From VFJQ01 sp044226525 (GTDB lineage Bacteria; Verrucomicrobiota; Verrucomicrobiia; Chthoniobacterales; Chthoniobacteraceae): DNA of 64,000 nucleotides. Each line of letters starts with the position of its first letter. Within the stretch, counting starts at the first letter, position 1. Where the stretch lies: contig JBGAGV010000003.1 in the NCBI GenBank assembly GCA_044226525.1, positions 62,001 through 126,000 of the forward strand, read 5' to 3'. Shown in pieces: positions 49,501 through 56,732 of the stretch. A model generated the notes under the pieces. The model saw nothing but the letters and a program-made list of their open reading frames with translations. It searched no databases and had not been told where the DNA came from. Both the position numbers and the translations under genes were made by a program.

Positions 49501-49749
49501 GGGCAGATTTTCGTCGTCACAAGCGGGGCCTTTTCCCAGTTATTCCAGATGCACTACGGGCTCGACGGTGCGGACAACGACGTGCGTCTGGTGGCCGCAC
49601 CGGAACCGGGCATAGCCGGACTGCTAGGACTGGGCGCTTGCCTGGGACTCGCGCGCCGGCAGCGAAAATTTCGGGCGACAAATCCCAAGGTTGATGAATA
49701 CTCCCGCCCCGCTGCGCCTGACGCAGCGCCTGACGTCAAGGGGGTATAG
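46546..49749 (+). CDS. PEP-CTERM-anchored autotransporter-strand-repeat surface protein
   Basis: A 1067-residue exported protein. Signal-like residues 10-30 are followed by a mature start reading TLFWDPAGGSPGAQGGSGNW, typical of this family. The body is a beta-helix of imperfect strands of the type GSGTLTLSG and YTGLTTISGGTLAL, the autotransporter-associated strand repeat. There is no membrane beta-barrel. Instead the end is a PEP-CTERM tripartite signal: PEP at about 1019-1021, a helix GIAGLLGLGACLGLA and RRQR at about 1037-1040, for exosortase cutting. A 27-residue tail follows, unusually long, and its last ten bases lie inside the tRNA-Ala gene. Confidence 0.9.
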   Translation: MKTNPLPLWFPGRSLYRNWAASILVAAGVSSTDAATLFWDPAGGSPGAQGGSGNWLTSNGGNPWWNGSANTSWVDGSSATFGGGGSLVEAGGVTVDDITFDSSGYELQLGGSSGALTLGLGDGTHHIVCNADATISVKLNGTEGFTKSGSGTLKLFGNNNSSGGPIVINEGQIITAGSGLGDTSPVTIASGASLTINGSEAIGGLSGAGTVSLMFQPTFTAGDSSDTTFSGTITGASGMFQKVGSGTLTLSGKIVSNLVTQISGGTLAMSNTDGTRNGSFAISSTATLRLLAAQRLGGILGSGTIDLGSYTLTVDASSPDFSGAIVGSGGFTFNPGAGGQMTLTHAITYTGPTAIESGKLIFISGGVLSPSSAVTIQSGAELSLNDNAQAIGELNGDGTVFIVDAPSLTIGANNTSTTFSGVITSSSIGPAYPVTKVGTGTLTLSGVNTYTGLTTISGGTLALSGGNALPNNKAVTISPAGTLRLLTAETLGGINGGGAVILDAGAILSIPNLAGYTGTISGAGGLTMTGTGTSTLSGTHTFSGGLTITLGSVSVAQPGNTATGGPLGRGLVTLGTAGSNSSLTVTTTGAVSSDLPLAVEGVGTITKSGAGTLTLSGPISGNAALRISGNILLSGAMSSFAGGTIVSAGKLQVSGGQALPDTGTLSFFTGTTFELLSGSDETVGSLDGEATVILGGQRLTSGGDGTSTQFSGVISGTGGSQMEKRGNSTLTLTNPNSSFSGGVLISEGVISVPTIGNVGSNSPLGSDGTITLGDTSHSGGLRVTGMGMYSTDRPFNVSAGGGSIDFGGNELSLSGALTGSGTLTKLGSGRLRLTGSSSYSGEVALTQGALRIEGQLAAASFSVASGTTLDTVNGTSPGIGRLTLAGGRVEVGGAGAAGSLATGDVLFSSGTLSIDLKDGTTPGYDHLDVTGGITFDGTITLALQLDYDPEDHVDVIRIISNDGTDPTSLLSPEARFFYDGRMLEEGQIFVVTSGAFSQLFQMHYGLDGADNDVRLVAAPEPGIAGLLGLGACLGLARRQRKFRATNPKVDEYSRPAAPDAAPDVKGV

Positions 49750-49812
49750 CTCAGTTGGTAGAGCGGTAGCTTTGCAAGCTATAGGTCAGGGGTTCGAGTC
49801 CCCTTACCTCCA
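49740..49812 (+). tRNA. tRNA-Ala (anticodon TGC)
   Basis: A 73-base cloverleaf: acceptor GGGGGTA paired with TACCTCC (one G-U), D arm GCTC..GAGC, anticodon stem GTAGC/GCTAT with loop TTTGCAA, T arm AGGGG/CCCCT with loop TTCGAGT, discriminator A. CCA is not encoded (ACG follows). The first ten bases overlap the end of the PEP-CTERM protein's reading frame, whose TAG stop is tRNA positions 8-10. Confidence 0.97.
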
Positions 49813-49913
49813 CGTCGGGAATCCGAGGAGCTCACGGCAGCTTCAGCGCGAAGCCAGCCCTCATCGTCCTACCGCCAGCCAGCGGTCGAGCGGCGAATTA
49901 TCGGCAGAACGCC

Positions 49914-50069
49914 CTCGTCTGGCTCGCCTTCCTGCTCCTGATCGTCTGGTTAGTGCTCAAAGTCGCTCTCGCGATCACCAGCGGTTTACTCCATCTCATC
50001 TGGATCGCCGCCGTGGTGATGCTGGTGCTGTGGCTATTCGGCAAACTGCGAGGATCGCGAGGAGTCTGA
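49914..50069 (+). pseudogene. lmo0937-like small membrane protein without a recognisable start codon
   Basis: In frame before the TGA at 50067-50069, a 51-residue segment reads LVWLAFLLLIVWLVLKVALA, ITSGLLHLIWIAAVVMLVLW, LFGKLRGSRGV: two membrane helices with the Gly-x-x-His linker and basic tail of the lmo0937/DUF5670 family, which is about 50 residues long. Upstream in frame there is no ATG, GTG or TTG before unrelated sequence. Either the start was lost by mutation, a rare start codon is used, or the segment is a relic. Family function is unknown. Confidence 0.5.
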
Positions 50070-50185
50070 GAAAACAGCGGCAGTCCGTTCGCCCTCCCAG
50101 TAGTCGCACCATTTGGGTCATCTCCCGCTGACGCTCACACTTGCACTGCGGGCGGGAATCGGGCAAGTGGCACGCCCCAAACCAC

Positions 50186-50626
50186 ATGACCCCGCAACAA
50201 AAGGCCGAGAGTCTCGGCATCGTTTTTCAGAAGCAAGCTCCCGGCTATTTGAACCTCTGCATTCGCAGCGGGAATCAACTGCTCACCTCGGGCCACGTCA
50301 GCGATCTCAAAGGCAAGCTCGGCGCCGACCTCAAGACCCAGGACGGCTATGCCGCAGCGAAGAATTGCGCCGAGAAGGTGCTGCGCTCGGTGTGGGATAC
50401 CCACGGCACGCTGGACGGACTGCGCGTGCTCAAGGTCCTCGGCTGCGTGAACTCCACGCTCGATTTCACCGAGCAGCACCTCGTCATCAATGGCTGCTCC
50501 GATCTGCTCCACGAGATCTTCGGCAAGGAAGGCGATGGCTTCCACGCTCGCAGCGCCCTCGGCTTCGCTCAGCTCCCCACGGGGGCCGCGGTGGAAGTCG
50601 AAGCGATCTTCGAGATCAAGAGCTGA
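50186..50626 (+). CDS. RidA family protein
   Basis: A 146-residue protein. The start at 50186 (MTPQQKAESLGIVF) is the usual one for this subgroup. Motifs include GYLNLCIRSGNQLLTSGHVS, VLRSVWDTHGTLDGLRVLKV and VNGCSDLLHEIFGKEG-like sequence, ending in VEVEAIFEIKS. RidA proteins hydrolyse reactive enamine/imine intermediates made by PLP enzymes. This longer branch (about 150 residues) often lacks the classical active-site Arg, so deaminase activity is not certain. It stands alone as a small gene. Confidence 0.88.
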   Translation: MTPQQKAESLGIVFQKQAPGYLNLCIRSGNQLLTSGHVSDLKGKLGADLKTQDGYAAAKNCAEKVLRSVWDTHGTLDGLRVLKVLGCVNSTLDFTEQHLVINGCSDLLHEIFGKEGDGFHARSALGFAQLPTGAAVEVEAIFEIKS

Positions 50627-50729
50627 GCGCCGCCCATCAGCTTGGAGGGGGCGCCCGAATTTCCACATCGCCAGCGCGGTGCGCGCGATGTAAAAAACCC
50701 GTCTTCAGCGTTCCCTCCTCGGCGCCGTT

Positions 50730-51056
50730 GTGAGTGAACATCACCACAGTGTTTACGTGATCCTTCTCGATGAAGCCGTCGCGCTGCATCCTTCGGTGCT
50801 TCGTCTGAACCCGAACCGCGACCCGGCCAGGCCCTGTGTTTACGTGGGCATGACCGGCCTGCCAGTCGAGCACCGTTTTGAGAATCACCAGCACGGCTAC
50901 AAGTCGGCGTGGACCGTGCGCAAGTATGGCCTCCGGCTCCTTCCAGAGCTCTATGAACATCTGAACCCGATGCCATTTGAGGCCGCCGCGCAGATGGAAA
51001 AAGACCTCACCGAAGATCTGCGCGCCCAAGGCTACACGGTCACCGGCGGCACGTAG
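50730..51056 (+). CDS. Small GIY-YIG-like domain protein
   Basis: A 108-residue protein with a GTG start, the only plausible one. The GIY-YIG elements appear as SVYVILLD (GIY position) and RPCVYVGMTGLPVEHRFENH (YIG position, with the conserved Arg), followed by the Glu-containing helix EAAAQMEKDLTEDL. It matches single-domain GIY-YIG proteins of unknown role rather than UvrC. Catalytic residues seem present, but the tyrosine spacing is loose, so nuclease activity is inference. The spacing to RidA (103 bases) gives no clear operon. Confidence 0.65.
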   Translation: MSEHHHSVYVILLDEAVALHPSVLRLNPNRDPARPCVYVGMTGLPVEHRFENHQHGYKSAWTVRKYGLRLLPELYEHLNPMPFEAAAQMEKDLTEDLRAQGYTVTGGT

Positions 51057-51185
51057 CCGTCCCCCGCCCCAGGGAACACCCATGAGGTGGTTCCAATCTG
51101 GGAGTTTATCGCGAGACTTCCCCAAATCCGGATCGCGACCGACAAAGGTTTGCCTGCGAACCGGGTTCTCGCTTACCCACACCTC

Positions 51186-52178
51186 ATGCACCTCCGCACT
51201 GCTCTCCTCTCGCTCCTCTCGCTCGCCACCACGCTCGTGGCGGCAGAGCCGAAAAAAATCATCGTCTGCACCGTCACGACCGGTTTCCGGCACGGGTCGA
51301 TCCCGTATGCGGAGGCGACGCTGCAAAAGCTCGCGGACGAGTCGAAAGCGTTCACCGTCGTCGAGTGGGTGCGCCAGCCGGCCATCGATGTGCCGAAGGA
51401 GCCGCGCAAACCGAAGGATCTCGCCGCCGATGCCGATGCGAAAGCCAAGGAGCGCTACGCGAAGGAGATGGAGAAATACACCGCCGAGAAGGCGAAGTGG
51501 GATAGCGAGATCAAACCCAAGGCCCAGGCCGCGCAGAAGGAATTCGACGCGGCGGTGAAGAAAGAACTCGAGAAGCTTTCCCCGGCGAATCTCGCCAAGG
51601 TCGATGGCGTCATCTTCGCCAATACGACCGGCGATCTGCCGCTGCCGGACAAGCAGGGCTTCGTCGATTGGGTGAAGAACGGCGGCTCGTTCATGGCCAT
51701 GCATTCGGGCAGCGACACCTTCCATCAATTCCCCGGTTACAACGACATGTTGCAGGGCGAATTCAAGACGCACGGCGCGCAGGTGCCCGCCGATCTCATC
51801 GTCGCCGACCCGCAGCATCCCGCGACGAAGATGCTGCCGAACCCCTTCAACCTCGTGCAGGAGGAAATGTATCAATTCAAGGACGGCAGCCACGACCTCG
51901 CCAAGCTGCGCACGCTGATGTATCTTAAACATCACCCGAACGAGCCGCAGACCGCCGGCCACTTCGCCGTGAGCTGGTGCCGCATGCACGGCAAGGGTCG
52001 CGTGTTTTACACCAGCCTCGGCCATCGCGAAGACCTCTGGAGCGACGACGCGAACCTGAAGGATCGCAAGAACCCGGTCGAAACCGCGAAGCTCTATCAG
52101 CAGCACATTCTCGGCGGCATCAAGTGGGCGCTGGGTCTGGCGGAAGGCAGCGCGGAACCGCAGAAGTCGCTGCCTTGA
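51186..52178 (+). CDS. Exported ThuA-domain protein with a charged helical insert
   Basis: A 330-residue protein with a signal peptide (MHLRTALLSLLSLATTLVAA). The ThuA fold is shown by KKIIVCTVTTGFRHGSIPYA, VDGVIFANTTGDLPL, NGGSFMAMHSGSDTF and GRVFYTSLGHREDLW. Between the first and second elements is a ~60-residue Lys/Glu/Ala-rich segment (PRKPKDLAADADAKAKERYA onward) that reads as a coiled coil and is absent from minimal ThuA proteins. ThuA acts in trehalose or keto-sugar use in rhizobia; most PVC members are uncharacterised. The stop overlaps the TTG start of the next gene by four bases (TTGA). Confidence 0.85.
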   Translation: MHLRTALLSLLSLATTLVAAEPKKIIVCTVTTGFRHGSIPYAEATLQKLADESKAFTVVEWVRQPAIDVPKEPRKPKDLAADADAKAKERYAKEMEKYTAEKAKWDSEIKPKAQAAQKEFDAAVKKELEKLSPANLAKVDGVIFANTTGDLPLPDKQGFVDWVKNGGSFMAMHSGSDTFHQFPGYNDMLQGEFKTHGAQVPADLIVADPQHPATKMLPNPFNLVQEEMYQFKDGSHDLAKLRTLMYLKHHPNEPQTAGHFAVSWCRMHGKGRVFYTSLGHREDLWSDDANLKDRKNPVETAKLYQQHILGGIKWALGLAEGSAEPQKSLP

Positions 52179-52597
52179 ACCCACGGCACGCGCTCGCTTT
52201 TGCGGGACTCTGCCTGGCGCTGACCGGGTGCCAGTCGCTCACGATCAGCCGCTACCAGATTTCGGGCGCGGGCGGGCATCGTGAGCGCGTGGATGCGTTG
52301 CTCGGAAAATTTGCGGCGCACGAAAGCCTGCTGGCAGTAAAGCAGGCGGAAGGCCGCCCGGTGCTGAAAGAGCACCCTGCTTTTGCCTGGTATCAAAACC
52401 CGCTGCTGCCCGGCATTGAGCTGATGGCGTTCGACCTCAACGAGACGGTGGAAACGCGTCTCGTCGAACACCGCAATCTGTTCGGCACACCTTCGGCCCG
52501 CTTCGACACCCTCGAACAAAAGCTCCTGCACGAATTCAACTCCGCCTTCGGCAGCGAAGTCCGCTTCCACACCGAAGCCGGCCGCGTGGCGTGGTGA
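52175..52597 (+). CDS. Small lipoprotein of unknown function
   Basis: A 140-residue protein starting at TTG within the ThuA stop codon (TTGA). The N-terminus reads HALAFAGLCLALTGCQSL, a lipoprotein signal with lipobox LTGC, so it is likely attached to the outer or inner membrane. The rest (RYQISGAGGHRERVDALL, FAWYQNPLLPGIELMAF, FGTPSARFDTLEQKLL) has no domain I recognise. The tight overlap suggests it works with the ThuA protein. No good alternative ATG exists that keeps the lipobox. Confidence 0.65.
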   Translation: MNPRHALAFAGLCLALTGCQSLTISRYQISGAGGHRERVDALLGKFAAHESLLAVKQAEGRPVLKEHPAFAWYQNPLLPGIELMAFDLNETVETRLVEHRNLFGTPSARFDTLEQKLLHEFNSAFGSEVRFHTEAGRVAW

Positions 52598-53152
52598 GCA
52601 ATTTTCGACGGCGGTAAATCAGCGACGCCTCGCTAAAAAATACGCCGTCCACGGAATGGACGGAATGGGCCGTTCGCGGATTCGGCTGCGCAGGACGACA
52701 AGAGCAAGGTCGTGTGCCCGCTTCTCCAACCCGCCAATTCTCCCAGTCGGCCTTCGCGCCCTCTGCCCATTGGGGCTGAGTGAGTGAGCCGACGTGACGA
52801 TTTTCTGTTCTTTGATATTTGCAGGCCCCCGTAGTCTCGTTTCCAAACTCCAGTTTGGGGCCGAGGAAATGGCAGCAGACGGTCGGAGGTTCCCAATCCG
52901 ACACACACAACAGACACACTATTTGGAATTCTTCGTGTTCCAGAAAAGGCCCCTTCCAGCCCGGATTTACTCTGTTGGCCGGGCCTTTCCGGCCCACAAG
53001 GCCGGGCGCGAAAAAACACAATAAAACACAATATCCGGCGAAATTATTTTCCCTCGTTCGCCGCGTGGGCTCGCTTCCATCCATGCCCCCACGGCGCCAC
53101 AGACCTGCGCAAAGCGCAGTCTCAACCAATCAACTACCCCGCTCTCGTAGAG

Positions 53153-53390
53153 ATCCGACCGAATCCGGGTTGATCCGACTTCAGATTTATTTCAACCGCC
53201 GCCAAGCGGGTCAGGGCGAAGCAAATACTTCTCCGTGCTGTTTCAGCAGGAAAACAGAAAAACAGGAAAGCGCCTGAACCACATCACCGGTCAGGCGGCG
53301 GTTTCCTGTTTTTCTGTTTTCCTGCTTCCTCTCGGACAAAATCCATCCTCCACGTCACAGAGGAAATCCGACCGAATCCGGGTTGATCCG
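53153..53390. repeat. Perfect 25-bp direct repeats (53153-53177 and 53366-53390)
   Basis: Both copies read ATCCGACCGAATCCGGG.. through GATCCG with no differences. They are 213 bases apart and flank the 25-bp inverted repeat at 53245-53326. Such long flanking direct repeats are more than chance would give in this length and suggest duplication, insertion or recombination sites. Confidence 0.85.
53245..53326. repeat. Perfect 25-bp inverted repeat forming a large hairpin
   Basis: Left arm 53245-53269 begins AGCAGGAAAACAG and the right arm 53302-53326 is its exact reverse complement. A second stem, CGCCTGA (53271-53277) with TCAGGCG (53291-53297), continues inside the 32-base loop. The stem is purine-rich on one strand. 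It lies 92 bases after the dapL stop (minus strand), so it could also shape that transcript's 3' end, but its size exceeds a normal terminator. Confidence 0.85.
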
Positions 53391-53417
53391 GCCATCGGTT
53401 TTCCCGTTACCGCCGAC

Positions 53418-54656
53418 TCACCAGGCAATCGCCTTGATGCGGCGGGCGACTTCCTCGGCGTTGGCGCGCGAGTTGAACGCGCTGATGCGGAAGTAACCTT
53501 CGCCGGCGCTGCCGAAGCCGCTGCCAGGGGTGATGACAACGTTGGCTTCCTGGAGCATCCGATCGAACATCTGCCACGAGGTGATGCCGCCGGGCGTGGA
53601 GCACCAGATGTAGGGCGCGTTCACGCCGCCGAAAACTTTCCAGCCGAGGCTGGCCGCGGCTTCGCGCAGGATCTTTGCGTTGCCCATGTAGTGCTCGATG
53701 AGCGCGGCGACCTGCGCCTTGCCCTCGGGCGAGTAGAGCGCCTCGGCGCCACGCTGCACGGGATAGGAAACGCCGTTGAACTTGGTCGTGTGCCGGCGCG
53801 CCCAGAGCGGATGCAGCGGCTTGCGTTCACCGCTCGCGGTCGAGGCCATGAGCGTCTTCGGCACCACGATGAACGCGCAGCGCGTGCCGGTGAAACCGCC
53901 GTTCTTCGAGAAGCTGCGAAACTCGATGGCCACTTCGCGGGCGCCGGGAATTTCGTAGATCGAATGCGGCAGCGTGGGGTCGCTGATGTAAGCCTCGTAG
54001 GCCGCATCGAAGAGGATGAGCGAGCCGTGCTTGCGCGCATATTCCACCCACGCGGTGAGCTGCGCACGCGTCGCGACGGCACCCGTCGGGTTGTTCGGGA
54101 AGCAGAGATAAATCACGTCCACCGCTTCCGTCGGCGGTTCGGGAATGAAGCCGTTTTCCGCCGTGCCGCGCAGATAGGTAAGGCCCGCGTAGGCACCGCC
54201 TTCATTGGCTTCGCCCGTGTGACCGGCCATCACGTTCGTGTCGACATACACGGGATAAACCGGGTCGGTGATGGCGAGGCGGTTTTTATCGCTGAGGATG
54301 TCGAGGATGTTGCCGCAATCGCACTTCGACCCATCGGAGATGAAGACCTCGTCATCGGCCACTTCGAGCCCCTTGGCGCGGAAATCGTTTTCGGCGACGG
54401 CGTGGCGCAGCCATTCGTAACCCTGTTCCGGCCCGTAGCCGTGGAATCCTTCGCGCGTGCCCATCTCATCGATGGCCTCGTGCATGGCGGCACGCACGGC
54501 TTCGGGCAACGGTTCGGTCACATCACCGATGCCACAACGGATGATCTTCTTCGCGGCCTCCGGATTCGCTTCGCCAAACGCTTTCACACGGCGCGCGATC
54601 TCGGGGAAAAGGTAACCGGCTTTGAGCTTGAAGTAGTGTTCGTTGAGGTAGGCCAT
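53418..54656 (-). CDS. dapL: LL-diaminopimelate aminotransferase
   Basis: A 412-residue PLP enzyme. The start at 54656 (MAYLNEHYFKLKAGYLFPEI) is the typical DapL N-terminus. Conserved elements are RCGIGDVTEPLPEAV, HGYGPEQGYEWLR, VFISDGSKCDCGNI, CFPNNPTGAVATRAQL, FDAAYEAYISD and the PLP-lysine site FRSFSKNGGFTGTR. It converts tetrahydrodipicolinate to LL-diaminopimelate in one step, replacing dapD/C/E, and supplies lysine and peptidoglycan. The pathway is typical of Chlamydiae and Verrucomicrobia. Confidence 0.97.
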   Translation of the reverse strand: MAYLNEHYFKLKAGYLFPEIARRVKAFGEANPEAAKKIIRCGIGDVTEPLPEAVRAAMHEAIDEMGTREGFHGYGPEQGYEWLRHAVAENDFRAKGLEVADDEVFISDGSKCDCGNILDILSDKNRLAITDPVYPVYVDTNVMAGHTGEANEGGAYAGLTYLRGTAENGFIPEPPTEAVDVIYLCFPNNPTGAVATRAQLTAWVEYARKHGSLILFDAAYEAYISDPTLPHSIYEIPGAREVAIEFRSFSKNGGFTGTRCAFIVVPKTLMASTASGERKPLHPLWARRHTTKFNGVSYPVQRGAEALYSPEGKAQVAALIEHYMGNAKILREAAASLGWKVFGGVNAPYIWCSTPGGITSWQMFDRMLQEANVVITPGSGFGSAGEGYFRISAFNSRANAEEVARRIKAIAW

Positions 54657-54803
54657 GTGCTTGTGGAAAGTCGAAGGTTGGAAAAAGGAAAAAGTGGGGC
54701 CGCGCATGTAGCCGCAGGTGGGGCGGTGGAAAAGGGAGAATCTTGCCGGTCCAGCCGGGCGATAGGACACGAGTCGTCGCTCGACTTTCCACTTTCCCCC
54801 GCC

Positions 54804-56708
54804 ATGCTCCGCGCCGTGAGCGCAGAACCCCAGAATTTACCGGAACCCACGTATGTCGTGCTGAAAGACGGCGAGACGATCGGCCCCCTCAGCGAGGCAG
54901 ATTTCAACGTGGGCCTGGAATCCGGCCGCTTCTCGCCGGACGACATGGTGCGAAACGAAGCCAGCCCGGTCTGGACCCGCATCCGCAAGCTCACCGTTCA
55001 GCCCGCCGTCAGCAGCGAAGCACGCCCGCTCGGCTGGGCCTGGCTGGCCCGCACCGCGTGGGCCATGCTGCGCGCGGATGCTTCGGAACAGCCGCTGCGC
55101 CTCGGGCTCGTCGGCATCGGCGTCGGTCTGGTGGCGCTGTTTCTCTCGCAGTGGACTCTTCTCATCTGGCTGCCGTGGCTGGTGCTGGCGGCCACGCTGG
55201 GCACGTTCCAACTCGTCGGAGGCCGGCTGGTGCGGGGCCTGTTCCTGCTCGGATTGCCGGTCGCGATTTCGCTCTATGTGATGATGCACAGCGTCGAGAC
55301 CCCGCCGGCGCGAATCGAACAGCCTGTCCCGATCGCAGCGGCGGCCCCACCCGCGCCAGCTTTCCCCGCCACGATTTCGCCAGAACCTGCTCCGCCAGTC
55401 ACCGTGCCACAACAGGTGGCCCTGCTGCCCGATGCCAAAATCGAGAGGGAGCCTGCGGCGCTCGCGGTGCCATCCCCCACTCCATCGACTCCAGTGCCTG
55501 CTTCCCCCACCCCGTCTCCCGTCGCGGCGCTGCCTCCCCACGTTCCGGAGTTGGACAAACCAGGCGAAGCCTCCGCGCACTCGCCGGGATTCATGACGCA
55601 AGTCACCGATTGGTGGAAGTCGGTCGCCAACTCCGTGCCTGCGGTCGGATCGAAAACGGAGGGCGGCCCAGTCGCTCTGCCGACACCAAAAGCCGAACTG
55701 CCGCCGCTCAAAGCCGCGGGAGAAAAAAGCGACTCGCCCGCGGCATCGGGCGATCTGCTCCAGCAACATCGCAACGCTTTTGTGGTCGTCAAAGGCGCCA
55801 ACGGTTCGGGCAGCGGATTCGTCTGCCGGATGAACGGCACCACCTGGCTCTTCACCAACATCCACGTCGCGGCTGGAATCAAAGGCTGGCGCCTGACTCG
55901 TCTCGACGGCTCGCAGCTTCAGCCCGGCGCCTCTTTCGCGGGCGGCCCTCGCGATGCCGTCAGGATGGCGCTGGCCAGCGATGAATCCGGGGCCTTCGAA
56001 GTCATCTCCGATTTCGATCGGAACGTGACGATTGGCGACCAGGTAGAAGTGCTCGGCAATGCGGAAGGCGCTGGCGTGGTCACGAATCTTCCCGGCGAAG
56101 TCACCGGTATCGGCCCCGATCGCATCGAGGTCACCGCGCAATTCGTCCCCGGCAACAGTGGCAGCCCGATCGTCCACGTGAAGACCGGCAAGGTGATCGG
56201 CATCGCGACGTATCTCTCCAAACGCAATGTGGATTTCGACGACAAAAACCAGCGCAAGGACCAGAGCGGCGACGAGGACAAGTGGCGCCGCTTCGGTTAT
56301 CGGCTCGACAATGTGCCAAAATGGGAGCCGGTCGTGTGGGGGGCGTTTCAAGGCGAAGCGGAGCAACTGCGAAAGATCGAGCTGCTCACTTCCGATCTCT
56401 TCGGCCTGTTGCGCCAGAGCCGATTGACTTCTACCAGCGGCATCGAGACCGATGCGTTGCGCCGCCCCACGGCGGATTGGCTCGCGGTCATGCAACGGTC
56501 GCGCCTCAGCCCGGCCGACCGCGCCACCGCTAACACCCGCTTCCTTTCCGAGCTGCGCGGCCTGGTGCGCAACGACGTAGTGGCCGCCGAAGCCCAGCTT
56601 CGTTATTCCTATTTCCGGGAACGCCTCCAACGCGAGCGACAGATTCGCGACGTGCTCTATCAGGACTTCGACACCGAGTTGCGGCGCCGCACTGCGCCGC
56701 GGCTGTAA
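54804..56708 (+). CDS. Membrane protein with GYF-like domain and trypsin-like protease domain
   Basis: A 634-residue protein. Residues 15-65 are a GYF_2-type domain (YVVLKDGETIGPLSEADF, with the W in SPVWTRIR). Three or so transmembrane helices lie at about 95-160. A Pro/Ala-rich linker of ~170 residues follows, then a trypsin-like (HtrA/Degp-type) domain at about 320-480: His in WLFTNIHVAAGI, an Asp in RDAVRMALASD, and the serine motif FVPGNSGSPIV. The last 130 residues are helical and charged. The GYF-protease fusion across a membrane is found in PVC bacteria, but its role is unknown; the protease is probably periplasmic. It is divergent from dapL. Confidence 0.85.
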   Translation: MLRAVSAEPQNLPEPTYVVLKDGETIGPLSEADFNVGLESGRFSPDDMVRNEASPVWTRIRKLTVQPAVSSEARPLGWAWLARTAWAMLRADASEQPLRLGLVGIGVGLVALFLSQWTLLIWLPWLVLAATLGTFQLVGGRLVRGLFLLGLPVAISLYVMMHSVETPPARIEQPVPIAAAAPPAPAFPATISPEPAPPVTVPQQVALLPDAKIEREPAALAVPSPTPSTPVPASPTPSPVAALPPHVPELDKPGEASAHSPGFMTQVTDWWKSVANSVPAVGSKTEGGPVALPTPKAELPPLKAAGEKSDSPAASGDLLQQHRNAFVVVKGANGSGSGFVCRMNGTTWLFTNIHVAAGIKGWRLTRLDGSQLQPGASFAGGPRDAVRMALASDESGAFEVISDFDRNVTIGDQVEVLGNAEGAGVVTNLPGEVTGIGPDRIEVTAQFVPGNSGSPIVHVKTGKVIGIATYLSKRNVDFDDKNQRKDQSGDEDKWRRFGYRLDNVPKWEPVVWGAFQGEAEQLRKIELLTSDLFGLLRQSRLTSTSGIETDALRRPTADWLAVMQRSRLSPADRATANTRFLSELRGLVRNDVVAAEAQLRYSYFRERLQRERQIRDVLYQDFDTELRRRTAPRL

Positions 56709-56713
56709 GCACA

Positions 56714-56727
56714 GAGCGCCAGCGCTC
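56714..56727. repeat. Short palindrome between convergent genes, related to the GAGCGCC repeat family
   Basis: GAGCGC-CA-GCGCTC followed by CATGG, in the 24-base gap between the stops of the GYF-protease gene and mfd. It resembles the ends of the repeats at 15808 and 44968. Confidence 0.45.
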
Positions 56728-56732
56728 CATGG

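Larger units (their letters stand above)
52598..53417. other. Gene-free repeat block B
   Basis: About 820 bases with no credible gene. From left to right it holds GTCCACGGAATGGACGG (near 52650), a CCAAACTccagTTTGG hairpin (near 52843), ACAGACACACTATTT (near 52909), a GGCCGGG-rich imperfect hairpin (near 52979-53008), AACACAATAAAACACAATAT, CTGCGC-AAA-GCGCAG (53105-53119), and then the direct and inverted repeats described separately. The order of the first and third elements matches block A at 14.3-14.9 kb, so the two are probably diverged copies of one element. Confidence 0.55.

Noticed and set aside
49740..49812. Genomic-island attachment site at the tRNA-Ala gene
   Set aside because: I found no second copy of the tRNA 3' end nearby and no integrase, so an island call cannot be supported from this window.
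50730..51056. Homing endonuclease or mobile intron for the GIY-YIG-like gene
   Set aside because: It is a single small domain with no DNA-binding extension, not inside another gene, and no intron or intein boundary is visible.
52536..53129. 197-codon minus-strand frame in repeat block B
   Set aside because: It runs through the repeat motifs, has no start or domain support, and its residues (SVHSV-type strings) are typical of translated intergenic repeats.
53235..54803. N-terminal 523-codon extension of the GYF-protease gene
   Set aside because: This part of the frame is antisense to dapL. The GYF domain starts just after the ATG at 54804.
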